Assembly (NCBI GenBank): GCA_002901265.1
Contig: PPHI01000022.1
Location: 1-50,568, forward strand
Reading direction: 5' to 3'
DNA: 50,568 nt
From: Rhodopirellula baltica
GTDB taxonomy: Bacteria; Planctomycetota; Planctomycetia; Pirellulales; Pirellulaceae
This document shows, piece by piece, positions 17,961-26,388 of the stretch. Below the pieces are notes generated by a model, which saw only the letters and a list, made by a program, of their open reading frames with translations, was not told the origin of the DNA and ran no database searches. Every line of letters begins with the position of its first letter. Within the stretch, counting starts at the first letter, position 1. The position numbers and the translations under genes were made by a program.

Positions 17961-19293
17961 ACAAAAGAGTTTGCTGCTGGGCGGAGACGCTGACGCTTCT
18001 CAAGTTAAAAAAAAGACAAAAACCAAGAAAGAGCTTTACGAATGGAGTATTGGAAAAGAGCCACCTCTCTTAGGGCTGCACAGCATCTCAAAACATGAAG
18101 TTTTGGAAGCCTATATTAAAAAATATGTTTCCATTCTTACAAAAAACAAGTGCGCAGATCAGTTGATGCTCTCACTTGTAGATGGATTCGCAGGGGGCGG
18201 TGTCTACACGCACCCTGAGACTCAACAACGCATTCCAGGGTCACCAATATTAATGTTGAATGCGATCGCGGAAGCGGAGGTCGAGGCAAATCTCGGGCGC
18301 CGAAAGCCGTTTCGCGTCAATGGTCAATTCTACTTTGTTGAGCGTAGCGCGTCGACAATCGAGCATCTCAAAAAGGAAGTGAGCAATGCTCCATCTTCTG
18401 CAAATAGAATGGAAAACATTCATTTCATCGCTGGGAACTTCACGGAAAACCTAGATAAGATTATTGCTAAGATTAAATCGAGGGGAAAGGCTCATCGCGC
18501 AATCTTTCTTTTGGATCAGTATGGCTATACAGCGGTGCCAATGGCGGACATCAGACGGATTTTCTATGAACTGCCACGAGCCGAAGTGATTTTAACAATC
18601 GCGGTTGATTGGTTGACCCACTTCGTAAATGAGTCGGAGAGTTTTAAGAGAGCGCTTAAACGCCTTGAATTGGAGCGTTATCAGGATCTTTTTGTTCGAA
18701 TTCGCGAGGATCACGGCAGAGACTGGCGAGCAGAAATACAGCATATTCTTCATGGCCACTTCCATCAAAGTAGTGGCGCGGAATGCTACACACCGTTTTT
18801 CGTTAATTCGGTTGACTCAAATAGAGCGTACTGGTTGCTTCATTTTTCGAAGCACTCTACAGCGAGAGATGCAATGATGGAATTGCACTGGGATCTTAAC
18901 AATCATTTTGAGCATTTCGGAAAAGCGGGATTTGGGATGCTCTGCCTCGGCTTCGATCCCCGGCAGGTTCCTCTACAAAACCAGCCAACCTTTGCGTTCG
19001 ATAAGGATGCAAGAGAGTTGACCCGGGAAGCGCTATTGATTGAAATTCCAGAAAAACTGAGCGAATTTGGAGGATCGACGCCATACCAGATGTTTTTCGA
19101 CAGAAACGTGAACGATACTCCCGCAACAAAAGCGATGATCTCAGATGCGATTCGCCAACTTGCGAAAGACAAAGACATCGAGATTTTTTCGGAAAATGGA
19201 AAACAGCGAGCGTGTGACGTAAAGCTCAATGACACGGACCGGATCCGACTCGCGCAGACGGAGACATTCCTTCTTCGCAACATCAAAGACTAG
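17950..19293 (+). CDS. tcmP: Three-Cys-motif partner protein TcmP
   Basis: A 447-residue protein. I chose the ATG at 17950, which overlaps the TGA of the preceding gene by 11 nt, over the GTG at 17926; overlap of this kind suggests translational coupling. Features of the TcmP family: [12 protein letters not shown] with YFVERSAS further on, like a class I methyltransferase fold (motif I and acidic second strand), [15 protein letters not shown] (D-Q-Y-G box), and a C-terminal helical domain. TcmP proteins are found next to three-Cys-motif/DUF5131 proteins in islands and phages. Their biochemical role is not known; a defence or nucleic-acid-modifying role is inference. AT content is higher than in neighbours, consistent with transfer. 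Confidence 0.85.
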   Translation: MPNEQKSLLLGGDADASQVKKKTKTKKELYEWSIGKEPPLLGLHSISKHEVLEAYIKKYVSILTKNKCADQLMLSLVDGFAGGGVYTHPETQQRIPGSPILMLNAIAEAEVEANLGRRKPFRVNGQFYFVERSASTIEHLKKEVSNAPSSANRMENIHFIAGNFTENLDKIIAKIKSRGKAHRAIFLLDQYGYTAVPMADIRRIFYELPRAEVILTIAVDWLTHFVNESESFKRALKRLELERYQDLFVRIREDHGRDWRAEIQHILHGHFHQSSGAECYTPFFVNSVDSNRAYWLLHFSKHSTARDAMMELHWDLNNHFEHFGKAGFGMLCLGFDPRQVPLQNQPTFAFDKDARELTREALLIEIPEKLSEFGGSTPYQMFFDRNVNDTPATKAMISDAIRQLAKDKDIEIFSENGKQRACDVKLNDTDRIRLAQTETFLLRNIKD

Positions 19294-19774
19294 CCATCAT
19301 TTGCTTCCTACCCTGGTTCACACTTTTCACAACCAATGATCGGCCCGTATAGCTGCTGCGGTAGGGCAACTGGGTGGTGGGTCTTTGATATCGGAGCGGG
19401 CCGGTCTTCTGGAAAATCAGCGGCGAAGCCGGCGTATTCTCTTCGTCTGCCGCTCGGTGGGCGTTTGTTGTGGTGGCTCTTTTGACTCATCGCGACCGGT
19501 CAAGCGGAAGGGGCCGGAACGCGATTCGTTAGCCGCCCGCAACTGATCTCTCTTGGAACGCTCTTGTTCCGTGCCCCTGTAGCCGGTCGTGATGAGTTGA
19601 AAGAGTCCACCAACCCCGTTAGGCGACTAAAAGCCGTCGGTAGCAGGGGAATCTGCGGTGGTTATGCAATCATGAAGATGTCAAGAAAAGACTCTATTTG
19701 CTGCCGGGTGCGTATTTGCATTGGCGCCGGGTTTATATACGATCCGAAATAACCACAACAACGCGGGAGGCGTC
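19294..19774. other. Intergenic stretch with a long imperfect inverted repeat
   Basis: No gene is supported between the TcmP stop and the RHH-like gene. It holds the inverted repeat annotated separately (19468-19613), and a GTTAGGC heptamer at 19618-19624. Just before 19775, GGGAGG sits 5 nt upstream of the ATG and serves as its ribosome-binding site. Confidence 0.5.
19468..19613. repeat. Long imperfect inverted repeat (about 50-nt arms)
   Basis: The left arm (about 19468-19520) and right arm (about 19566-19613) are reverse complements with several mismatches. Corresponding pieces are GGTGGCTCTTTTGACTCATC against GATGAGTTGAAAGAGTCCAC, GCGACCGGT against GCCGGTCGT, and AGGGGCCGGAAC against GTTCCGTGCCCCT. 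Folded single-stranded DNA or RNA would form a long stem with a 45-nt loop. Candidate roles are a replication or recombination site for the nearby rolling-circle Rep, or a decayed element end. Confidence 0.6.
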
Positions 19775-20157
19775 ATGGGCAAGAAAAAGCAAGCCAGATC
19801 GGTGAACGATGGCAAAGTCAGGCTGGAAACCAGAATCGATCCCAAGATCGCGGATCAGTTTCGAGCGATCGCAGAAGAGGCTGGAGTTAGCGTCAACCAA
19901 ATACTTCAAGGATTGATTATCTGGCTACGGATAACGCCGTCCAGGGAACACCGGTGGAAACGGACGCAGGAGAGCTATACGCGGAGCCACGGCCCGGTTG
20001 CCTGTTCGTTGGTCAAGAGTCGTTCTTTACCGACGAGGAATTTGACGAGAACGGGCAACTGATCGCGCCTACAAAGTTGGTTCCCGGTGTGGTGCACCTC
20101 GTGCTGGACTTCTCGGTGCAAAACGCAATTCGAACACGGGCAAATCGGGGTCAATAG
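19775..20157 (+). pseudogene. Ribbon-helix-helix-like small protein with a one-base frameshift
   Basis: The ATG at 19775 has GGGAGG 5 nt upstream. The N-terminus carries an Arc/RHH-like segment (KVRLETRIDPKIADQFRAIA then GVSVNQILQGLI). At 19923-19925 (TGG|CT) one base seems missing: the other frame continues naturally from WATDNAVQGTPVETDAGELY to VLDFSVQNAIRTRANRGQ, ending at 20157. Without correction the protein ends at 20062 with an unnatural Arg/Ser-rich tail. RHH proteins of this size are typical repressors or copy-control factors of plasmids and integrative elements, and it stands upstream of a Rep gene. Confidence 0.65.
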
Positions 20158-20266
20158 GCATTCCGAATTGCATACGAGAGGCGAACGAAGCTGAGCGGCT
20201 TGAGCGAAGCTTGAGTGAGCCGAACGATGGCAAGTTAGTTTTACGGTCTGTTTTTCCAAGGAAGGA

Positions 20267-20545
20267 ATGATGATAGAGAAACTTCAGAGCGCGTTTGATT
20301 CCCTGGCTACGTTCCAAGACTGGGCTGATACGGACGATCCCTGGATCACCGGCGATCAGTGCCAACAGTTGCTGAATGATCCGAAATTCGTTGAGCACGT
20401 TGACCGATTCAGCGAGGCCCTAATCGCGCCGTTTTCATTGAAAGACTTCCTCGACTCCGAACCTGACGGGGCGCAAAAGCTTGGTTGCTTCCTCGGGGCT
20501 GTGCTTGGCGTTATCTGGGAACAGGGAGGTCAGCCAAATGAGTAA
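20267..20545 (+). CDS. Small acidic hypothetical protein upstream of Rep
   Basis: A 92-residue acidic protein (DWADTDDPWITGDQ; FLDSEPDGAQKLGCFLGAV). AAGGA lies close upstream of the ATG. Its stop overlaps the ATG of the Rep gene (ATGAGTAA), indicating translational coupling. Family not recognised; the coupling suggests a role in replication or in control of Rep. Confidence 0.6.
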   Translation: MMIEKLQSAFDSLATFQDWADTDDPWITGDQCQQLLNDPKFVEHVDRFSEALIAPFSLKDFLDSEPDGAQKLGCFLGAVLGVIWEQGGQPNE

Positions 20546-21782
20546 CGATGAAACGCGGTTCGAGATTCAGGGTGGGCACCATAGTAACACCCACCCTCAT
20601 AGTAGTCAGTTTGTGTTGGACGATGGAACCGTTTGTAAAGTGCGTGGTGACTATGACTGGTTAATGTTTTCGGTTGGTGTTGATTGGATACCTTTGAAGC
20701 AAGAAGTCCTTGTTGAGTTGTTGGACGAAGGTAAATCGAAGCTACATCAGTCGAATGAAGAGAGCGTGGTTGTGATGGTGCCAGAATACGGAAATTTGGT
20801 GCTGTTCCGAACTGGTGTCCGGTGGGGCGGGCCTCATGGCGAATACTTCGATTACCGGCTACGCATTGACGGTACCGAAGTTCTCATGAGCCGACGACAA
20901 GAACGCAGCGAGACTCGGCCTCACTTCGTTGTGGACATCAAAGGTCATGACTGTTTGCTACACGGAGCAGTCAACCGATACGATCACATGTGTTTTGCCA
21001 TCGAGTCGCTTGGCTGTCGGATTCGATGGGATAAGATAAATCGTGCAGACTTGACAATGGATGTCATTGGCTTAGCTGTGACGGTCCTCCAAAAGCTATT
21101 CACGGACCGCCACTTTATTACCCGTTTTCGCTCATCGGACGCAAAAAACGATCCAATTAATAATCGACGAACAGGTATCGAAGCTGGTAAATCGCCGTGT
21201 CGTTTGGCCATCTATGACAAGCGTTTTGAAACGCTTCACCGAAAAAGCCCGGAATATCAAGCGGCGATGATTCAGCGTCGTTGGGACGGGGCAATACCGG
21301 ATCGGGCAACACGGATTGAATGGCAGTTGCGGCGGGAGAAGCTGAAACAGTTCGGGATCACAAATGTGATGGATCTATTTGATCGTTCGCAGGCTGTCTT
21401 TGAAAAGCTAATGACAAAGATGCTTCGGCTGACAAAAGAGCCAGTGGATCGGGTCAACAAAAACCAATCGCGGGCCGAGACTCATCCGGTTTGGAAACAT
21501 CTGATAAACTCGATACCGGCGATGTACGCGGGAATCATTCGGGATCTGGAGCCGATTGATCGCAGTAAAATCGATGCATCAATGGCACTTAAGACGGGGC
21601 TTGGTCACTTCAAAAGTGCTTTCAGGTCCTATGGTCTTCAATTCTCCAATTATCGCGAGATGCTCGACGCGATCGTTGGAGAATTGTCCCGGGCGCCCGG
21701 GAGAATTGTGTTGCGTGTTGTGGCGACAAGGACGTCGCTGTTGGAGCGTTTCTCTCATGTTTCGCCGTTCGCAGCCGAATGA
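20538..21782 (+). CDS. Rolling-circle replication initiator (Rep_trans / PF02486-like)
   Basis: A 414-residue protein. I chose the ATG at 20538 because GGGAGG lies 8 nt upstream and it overlaps the previous stop; the upstream ATG at 20481 would run inside the other gene. Signature motifs of plasmid/filamentous-phage replication initiation factors: WDKINRADLTMDV (R-x-D-L-x-x-D) near residue 165-175, CRLAIYDKRFE near 220-230 and ATRIEWQLRREKL near 256-268. These proteins nick a double-strand origin through a Tyr and start rolling-circle replication. Together with the RHH-like gene and the tRNA att fragment it suggests an integrated plasmid- or phage-like element; no partner packaging (Zot-like) or mobilisation gene is seen. 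Confidence 0.75.
   Translation: MSNDETRFEIQGGHHSNTHPHSSQFVLDDGTVCKVRGDYDWLMFSVGVDWIPLKQEVLVELLDEGKSKLHQSNEESVVVMVPEYGNLVLFRTGVRWGGPHGEYFDYRLRIDGTEVLMSRRQERSETRPHFVVDIKGHDCLLHGAVNRYDHMCFAIESLGCRIRWDKINRADLTMDVIGLAVTVLQKLFTDRHFITRFRSSDAKNDPINNRRTGIEAGKSPCRLAIYDKRFETLHRKSPEYQAAMIQRRWDGAIPDRATRIEWQLRREKLKQFGITNVMDLFDRSQAVFEKLMTKMLRLTKEPVDRVNKNQSRAETHPVWKHLINSIPAMYAGIIRDLEPIDRSKIDASMALKTGLGHFKSAFRSYGLQFSNYREMLDAIVGELSRAPGRIVLRVVATRTSLLERFSHVSPFAAE
21688..21701. repeat. GC palindrome CCCGGGCGCCCGGG (copy 1)
   Basis: A perfect palindrome inside the Rep gene, flanked by GAATTGT and AGAATTG, so the inverted symmetry extends outwards with one mismatch pair. The core CCGGGCGCCCGG recurs at 25056-25067 and 48093-48104. 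Confidence 0.8.
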
Positions 21783-22197
21783 TGGTTGTGTTCAGCGTAG
21801 GACGCTCTCTCGCGTTTGGGGCGGTGCATGCCAAGGCCAAGCGGGCGTAGCGAATGCCGTGTGTGTGGAAACGAAATGGCGGAGTTCCACGCGTTCCGTT
21901 TGTTCTGGCTCTCGCCCAGGCAAAATCGAAAGAAGGCGTCATCGCTCAAGGTGCCGACCACTCAGCAGGGCAAAGCCACCTTTTAGAGGCTCGGTAAGCC
22001 ACAATGCCTTTCTCTGGGGATTTCCAGAGCAGCGATTGGGAGTGTCGCTCGTGCGAAGCGGAGGTCAATTGCGAGCGAATCAAGCTCGGTCAGGTTTTCT
22101 CAGCCGTGCTGAAGCGGTAGCGAATTTTTGCAGCTTTTCCAGGTTTGTTGTGTAATCGAGTGGAAAGACGCTTCGCTTTGTTCGTGAGCCTAAAGAA
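21783..22197. other. Intergenic stretch, no supported gene
   Basis: Frames on both strands here are short, Arg/Ser-rich and unlike real proteins. I see no RNA gene or terminator. Confidence 0.4.
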
Positions 22198-23049
22198 ATG
22201 ATCGACTCCCGCCCTTCTCTCCAGATTGACAGCTACTTCAGTCGTTACGCCGCCCGGTTGTCTCCGGATTGGCGATGGAATCGCATTACCCATTATGCAA
22301 AGCGACATCCCGAGCTTTGCGCCGCAGATCATTTCACCCAAATCGGTGTTTATGTTCTTGTTAGTGATGAAAGGCGATGCGTGTACTACGGAGCGGAGCT
22401 AGCGGACCAGATCCGTCTAGCGATGGCCCTACGCAGGGTTCGGCTCAAGCGATTGGAGATTGAGGCTCGGTTGCTTGTGTGCGAATGCCACTCCGATGTC
22501 GCTCGATTGTGCCGGTTGCCGATTGGCGTGGTCGAAGCTTACTCAACAGCGTTCTTTGACGTATCGGCTAGGTCCGGCGCCAGTGCATGGCTCGCGAGTC
22601 GGGTCGTGCGTGATAGTCGTTTTGCCGATGATCGGCTTCGCATGGTTCTCTTTCAGCAGGCACTTCGAGGCGGTCCGAAAGTCGTTGAGCATTGGATTGA
22701 ACACTTGGGGTTCGTCGATCAAGGGCTTGTCCATGATTTGTCGACGCCAGTGGGGCGCGAAAGAGAGAGCTTGGAGTTGATCGTGTTGGCTTCGCGTTTG
22801 GGGCAGCCCCCGACAGACAATCTTTTCAAGGCGTCGCTTGAAGAAGTGGCCGCGAATGCATCACTGCCAATCGCAGTCGCAGGGAAATTGCAAGCGGTCT
22901 GCGAAGCGGTTTTGGTAGATCAGGTCAGTGATTCACTTCTCCAGAGCGTTTTTTCTGATTGCTCTGATGCAGCCAGTTCTGCAGCGTCGATGCAGGAGCC
23001 TCGCACCGCCGATCGTTCCGTGCGCGGGCATTCCAAGAATGTCGCCTAG
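22198..23049 (+). CDS. Hypothetical accessory protein of the Rep block
   Basis: A 283-residue mostly helical protein of unrecognised family. It is Arg- and Leu-rich, with many Cys/His in the middle (LLVCECHSDVARLCRLPIG) and a serine/acidic tail. It precedes another unknown gene by 11 nt on the same strand, so the two are probably co-transcribed. The position after Rep suggests cargo or maintenance of the replicative element, but nothing in the sequence shows an activity. Confidence 0.65.
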   Translation: MIDSRPSLQIDSYFSRYAARLSPDWRWNRITHYAKRHPELCAADHFTQIGVYVLVSDERRCVYYGAELADQIRLAMALRRVRLKRLEIEARLLVCECHSDVARLCRLPIGVVEAYSTAFFDVSARSGASAWLASRVVRDSRFADDRLRMVLFQQALRGGPKVVEHWIEHLGFVDQGLVHDLSTPVGRERESLELIVLASRLGQPPTDNLFKASLEEVAANASLPIAVAGKLQAVCEAVLVDQVSDSLLQSVFSDCSDAASSAASMQEPRTADRSVRGHSKNVA

Positions 23050-23060
23050 TAAAGGGAATT

Positions 23061-23891
23061 GTGATGTCAATTGAACTAAGGACAGTGAAGTCAACTGACT
23101 TTGTGACACAAACGATTCGGCTGGGCGGAAAGGTGAAGAAGTTCCATCTAGGATCGTATGCGCAGCCTTACCCGCATTATCTATATCGAGCTTATCGTCT
23201 ACGCAGTGCGGAGAGGGCATCCGCGTTCCAGGCAATTGAAAAGGAACAGCGTCAAGCCGTCGACCTCAACCGGTTGCTGTCGATGCTTGAGGCGTCTTCC
23301 GGAGTTTGGAAATCTTTAGGCAAGTTGTGTACTTCGAAGGTCTTTAAGGAGATCGCGATGTCTAGTGAGTCCATCGAGCTCGGTAAGTTGCGAGCGGTAC
23401 TGGATGGTTATCCAGCGAGACGCAGAATTTCAGAGCTTTGTAAGCGAGCTAATGGAGGATGCCAGCTTTCGAGAGAGGTATTAGGTCGCCTCGTTCAGCA
23501 GTCAGATGATTTGGCCCGCTCGCTATTCTGCGTCGTGCAGATAGCTCGTGCGCAGGTTGCGGATTCACTGGCTGGGAGTTCGTATGCCGTGCGAATCGCA
23601 GTTTTGCGCGAAGTGGATCACAGGATCGAAGAGATGTTGGGTGCCGCTGGCGGTGACCCACTCAGAAGGATGTTTGCTGAAGCTGTTGTCATCGCTTGGC
23701 TTGAGTCTCTCCGCTGTACCTTGGCTGCGTCTCAGGTGGACGCGGTTGGCCGGGAGTTGAATGGCAAGTTACAAGCACAGGCGGATCGTGCCTGCAACCG
23801 ATTTGCCAAGATGGCTGACCGTTTTTCAAAGCTGCGTCCAGAATCTAGGTTTGCAGGTGGAGGAAGAGGCGGGCGAAGCGAAAACTGTTGA
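23061..23891 (+). CDS. Hypothetical accessory protein, planctomycete 'VGGKV-LGS' type
   Basis: A 276-residue protein starting at GTG 23061 or ATG 23064, with AAAGGGA just upstream. The N-terminus (TQTIRLGGKVKKFHLGSYA) resembles the short beta-hairpin found in many planctomycete hypothetical proteins that reads like 'R...GKV...YLGSG'. The rest is helical with a basic Gly/Arg tail (GGGRGGRSENC). It is likely co-transcribed with the preceding gene. Function unknown. Confidence 0.65.
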   Translation: MMSIELRTVKSTDFVTQTIRLGGKVKKFHLGSYAQPYPHYLYRAYRLRSAERASAFQAIEKEQRQAVDLNRLLSMLEASSGVWKSLGKLCTSKVFKEIAMSSESIELGKLRAVLDGYPARRRISELCKRANGGCQLSREVLGRLVQQSDDLARSLFCVVQIARAQVADSLAGSSYAVRIAVLREVDHRIEEMLGAAGGDPLRRMFAEAVVIAWLESLRCTLAASQVDAVGRELNGKLQAQADRACNRFAKMADRFSKLRPESRFAGGGRGGRSENC

Positions 23892-26082
23892 GTCACCAAA
23901 CGATGAGCGACGCTTGGAGACATCGGACGGCGCAGCCGCCCAACGGCCAGCGAAGTCGTGCCAAGCGTAGGGTAAGGAGAGCGAGCGGAACCCAGGACAG
24001 ATGCCAGCGAAAAGAAAAGCGGTTTGAATCACTGAGAGGCGTTCCAGCTGGGTGAGGTAGCGAACGGTTGCCCATAGCGTCAGTCGTGGCATCGGCGAGC
24101 GTGTGTGGAACGAACGAAGCTGGGAGCGGTGGAGCACATCCCCGCTTGCAAGGCGGCGGTGCGAGGGCTTTCCGCGATATTCAACCTCAAAGAACCGGTC
24201 GACGTTTCGGACTTTCATGCCTCGCATCAACAGCAATCTCCGTCAGCAGTCGCGGTACGTCATTAGTGCTGTCCGTTAGTCATGGGCTAACGCATACCTG
24301 TTCAAGAAGCTTTCGTTTGTTTGTTGAAAACCCAGGCTCGCAGCTACCTCTGTTAGGTTGTGGGTTCGTTTTTTCGTCATCAGGTCGGATGGAATTTGGC
24401 GTTTTCCGCTTTCCCTGCGAGTGGTCTGATTGCTCTTCTTGACGCCGAGCGTGCAGAGATCACCTACCTAAAATTTTCCGTTTTGCCAAAAATCCCAATG
24501 AAAACGGCATTTGAGAGCCCTTCCGCACGACGCGTTTTAAGCGACGGAATTCGTTTTTCTTTGGAGGCCTCACGGCTAGGCCTTTGTCGGGGCGTCTAGG
24601 TCAAGAATGCGTGATTTTGGGTAGCTGATGGTGGCGTCCGGCGATATGGTTTTGCGGTTCATACCGCTGCAACTCGCTCCGTGGCTTGGAAGCACCAGCG
24701 CAATTTGCGAGGCAGGTGAGCTGCCCGCTGCGAGCACCGCCATCCAGCACCTGAGCCGAATTCGTATCCACGTTGAGATGCCGAATGGTCGGCATTGAGA
24801 CCGTGGCGTGGAGAGCGATTGGTGTTGGCTTGCTGTCAGTGTCCTGTTTGTCTTCTGTGGACAGTTGGTCGGTATCTGAAATGCTCTAGGCGGCCCAGTG
24901 TGTTTCGCCATCACAGGAGCTGCATAGCACCACTGACGCTTCGCTGTTCAGGGATTTCGAGCGAAGCAATGACCGTATCAAGGACTTGTGAAGGCGAGTC
25001 GTTCAACTGCATAGTCGGCGTGCTAGTGTTCGCCACTTTCCGGAGTCAACGTTTTCCGGGCGCCCGGAAAATCGGCGACTGAAGCTAGATTGGTCATCGT
25101 GGGTAGGCTTCGGGATAGTGAAACTCGCCGCCGTGTTTTGATACCGAAGCGGTTCCGGTCTTGGCTGGCGATTTAGAGTCATTCTCGTGGCGAGCTGAGG
25201 AGTGCCGGACGCTGGGCCTATTCAATAAGTCGCGGCAGTTGGAAAGTAAGCGGTAATCATAATGACGGGCATCGGTTTGTGGATCCGTAGCGACCTGGGC
25301 GATTTGAACTGAAAGGTTATGGCTGGGGAAACGTGCTGATCAATTATCCGGTCGACCCCAAGCAGTTCTAGGTGCTCGCGAGTTCGTTTCCCGATTTTCG
25401 TGGCATTGCCTGTCAGTCAGTCGGCGAGGTGGGTAGCAGGGGGGCGCTGACGTTAGCACGCTGTTAAATTAGTGCGTAGTCTCAGGCAATATTTAGTGCG
25501 GCCGATTCCGTTGTCTGCTTGTACGTGAAGCCAAGGCAATGTTGAAAGATCCCCGCTGCTGACGCGGCATGGCGGTCATTAAGGTGATGCAGGATTTGGC
25601 GGGAAAATAGGTTCGACAAGAGGTTTTCGTGGAAGACGCCAGCCCAGCACTGCTCGGGCAATCGACGATTTTTCGAGCCAGAAAACTGCCATGAATCGAC
25701 GAGTTTCTCGCTAGCATGGTTACGGAGTTTCAGTGTTGGTGGGTCGCGATAGACAAGCAAATCCGGTGAGTTGGTGGCGATCGGGGCGACTCGCTCCGTG
25801 TTTCGCCGTGCGAATGTTTTGTCATTGACACCATGGAGTATGTAGCGTGATCGACGCGACTCGCCCATCAAATCGCAGTCTGTAGCGTCTTGATGTTCGT
25901 CCCTTGCCCCCTGGAAGTAGTGTGGGAGCGTGGGGCGTCGGTTAATTAAGCAAAAAACAACATTGGCTAGCTGGGTCCTGCTCAACTCGCAGATGCATCC
26001 TGCACGAAAGTAATCTACAATGTTGGATCAACACTTAAGAAGTTTGTGCATAAGTCGAGTATGAAACGTAGGGCGGAACGTC
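23892..26082. other. 2.2-kb stretch without a recognised gene
   Basis: This separates the Rep block from the defence operon. I found no family signature on either strand. The longest open frame is minus-strand 25482-25985 (167 codons); it shows no known motif and could be a degenerate coding relic or chance. The region contains the 20-bp perfect palindrome annotated at 25052-25071. The promoter of the defence operon probably lies near 26000-26080. Confidence 0.45.
25052..25071. repeat. Perfect 20-bp palindrome TTTTCCGGGCGCCCGGAAAA (copy 2)
   Basis: All 20 bases are self-complementary. The central 12 bases are shared with the copies at 21688-21701 and 48093-48104. Confidence 0.85.
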
Positions 26083-26388
26083 TTGGCGAGACATCTTTCT
26101 TTTGCAGATCGCGAGAATCTGCTTCAAACCATACACAACCTTAGCAGTGAAGAAATTCGCGTCGATGTCCTATTGAAGCAGACTGGCGATTGGGCAAATT
26201 CTTTAAAGCCTCAGTTCGGATTCGAACAGGCTCTACTTCGCAATCTTACCCAACTTGCAAACTTTCTAAGACTTCACGAAACGGCGGAAGACATTGCATC
26301 CATCGCTCGTGGCGCGATCCAATTCATTGTCAGTAGCATGGGCCGGCGGGAGACGATACCAGCGAGGCGGTGGAGGAAGACACCTTAG
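26083..26388 (+). CDS. DrmE-like protein, N-terminal piece (frameshifted from, or coupled to, the next gene)
   Basis: A TTG-initiated 101-codon frame (no other start after the upstream stop at 26062-26064). It contains LLRNLTQLANFL and DIASIARGAIQFIV, which mirrors the segment NNAKTLMGVL ... KICARGALRYFV in the next gene, i.e. half of the same kind of helical domain. The frame ends in an unnatural RRETIPARRWRKTP, while the next gene's frame upstream of its GTG reads GPAGDDTSEAVEEDT. Adding one base near 26340 would fuse the two into one protein of about 1,120 residues. Otherwise they overlap by 19 nt and are translationally coupled. Confidence 0.5.
   Translation: MARHLSFADRENLLQTIHNLSSEEIRVDVLLKQTGDWANSLKPQFGFEQALLRNLTQLANFLRLHETAEDIASIARGAIQFIVSSMGRRETIPARRWRKTP

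Noticed and set aside
19618-19624. Integron attC site ending at GTTAGGC
   Set aside because: The heptamer fits GTTRRRY, but I could not find a matching RYYYAAC box at the other end nor a cassette array; noted only with the inverted repeat.
25482-25985. Minus-strand frame of 167 codons in the gap before the defence operon
   Set aside because: No recognisable family, no good start context; kept only as a remark in the gap entry.
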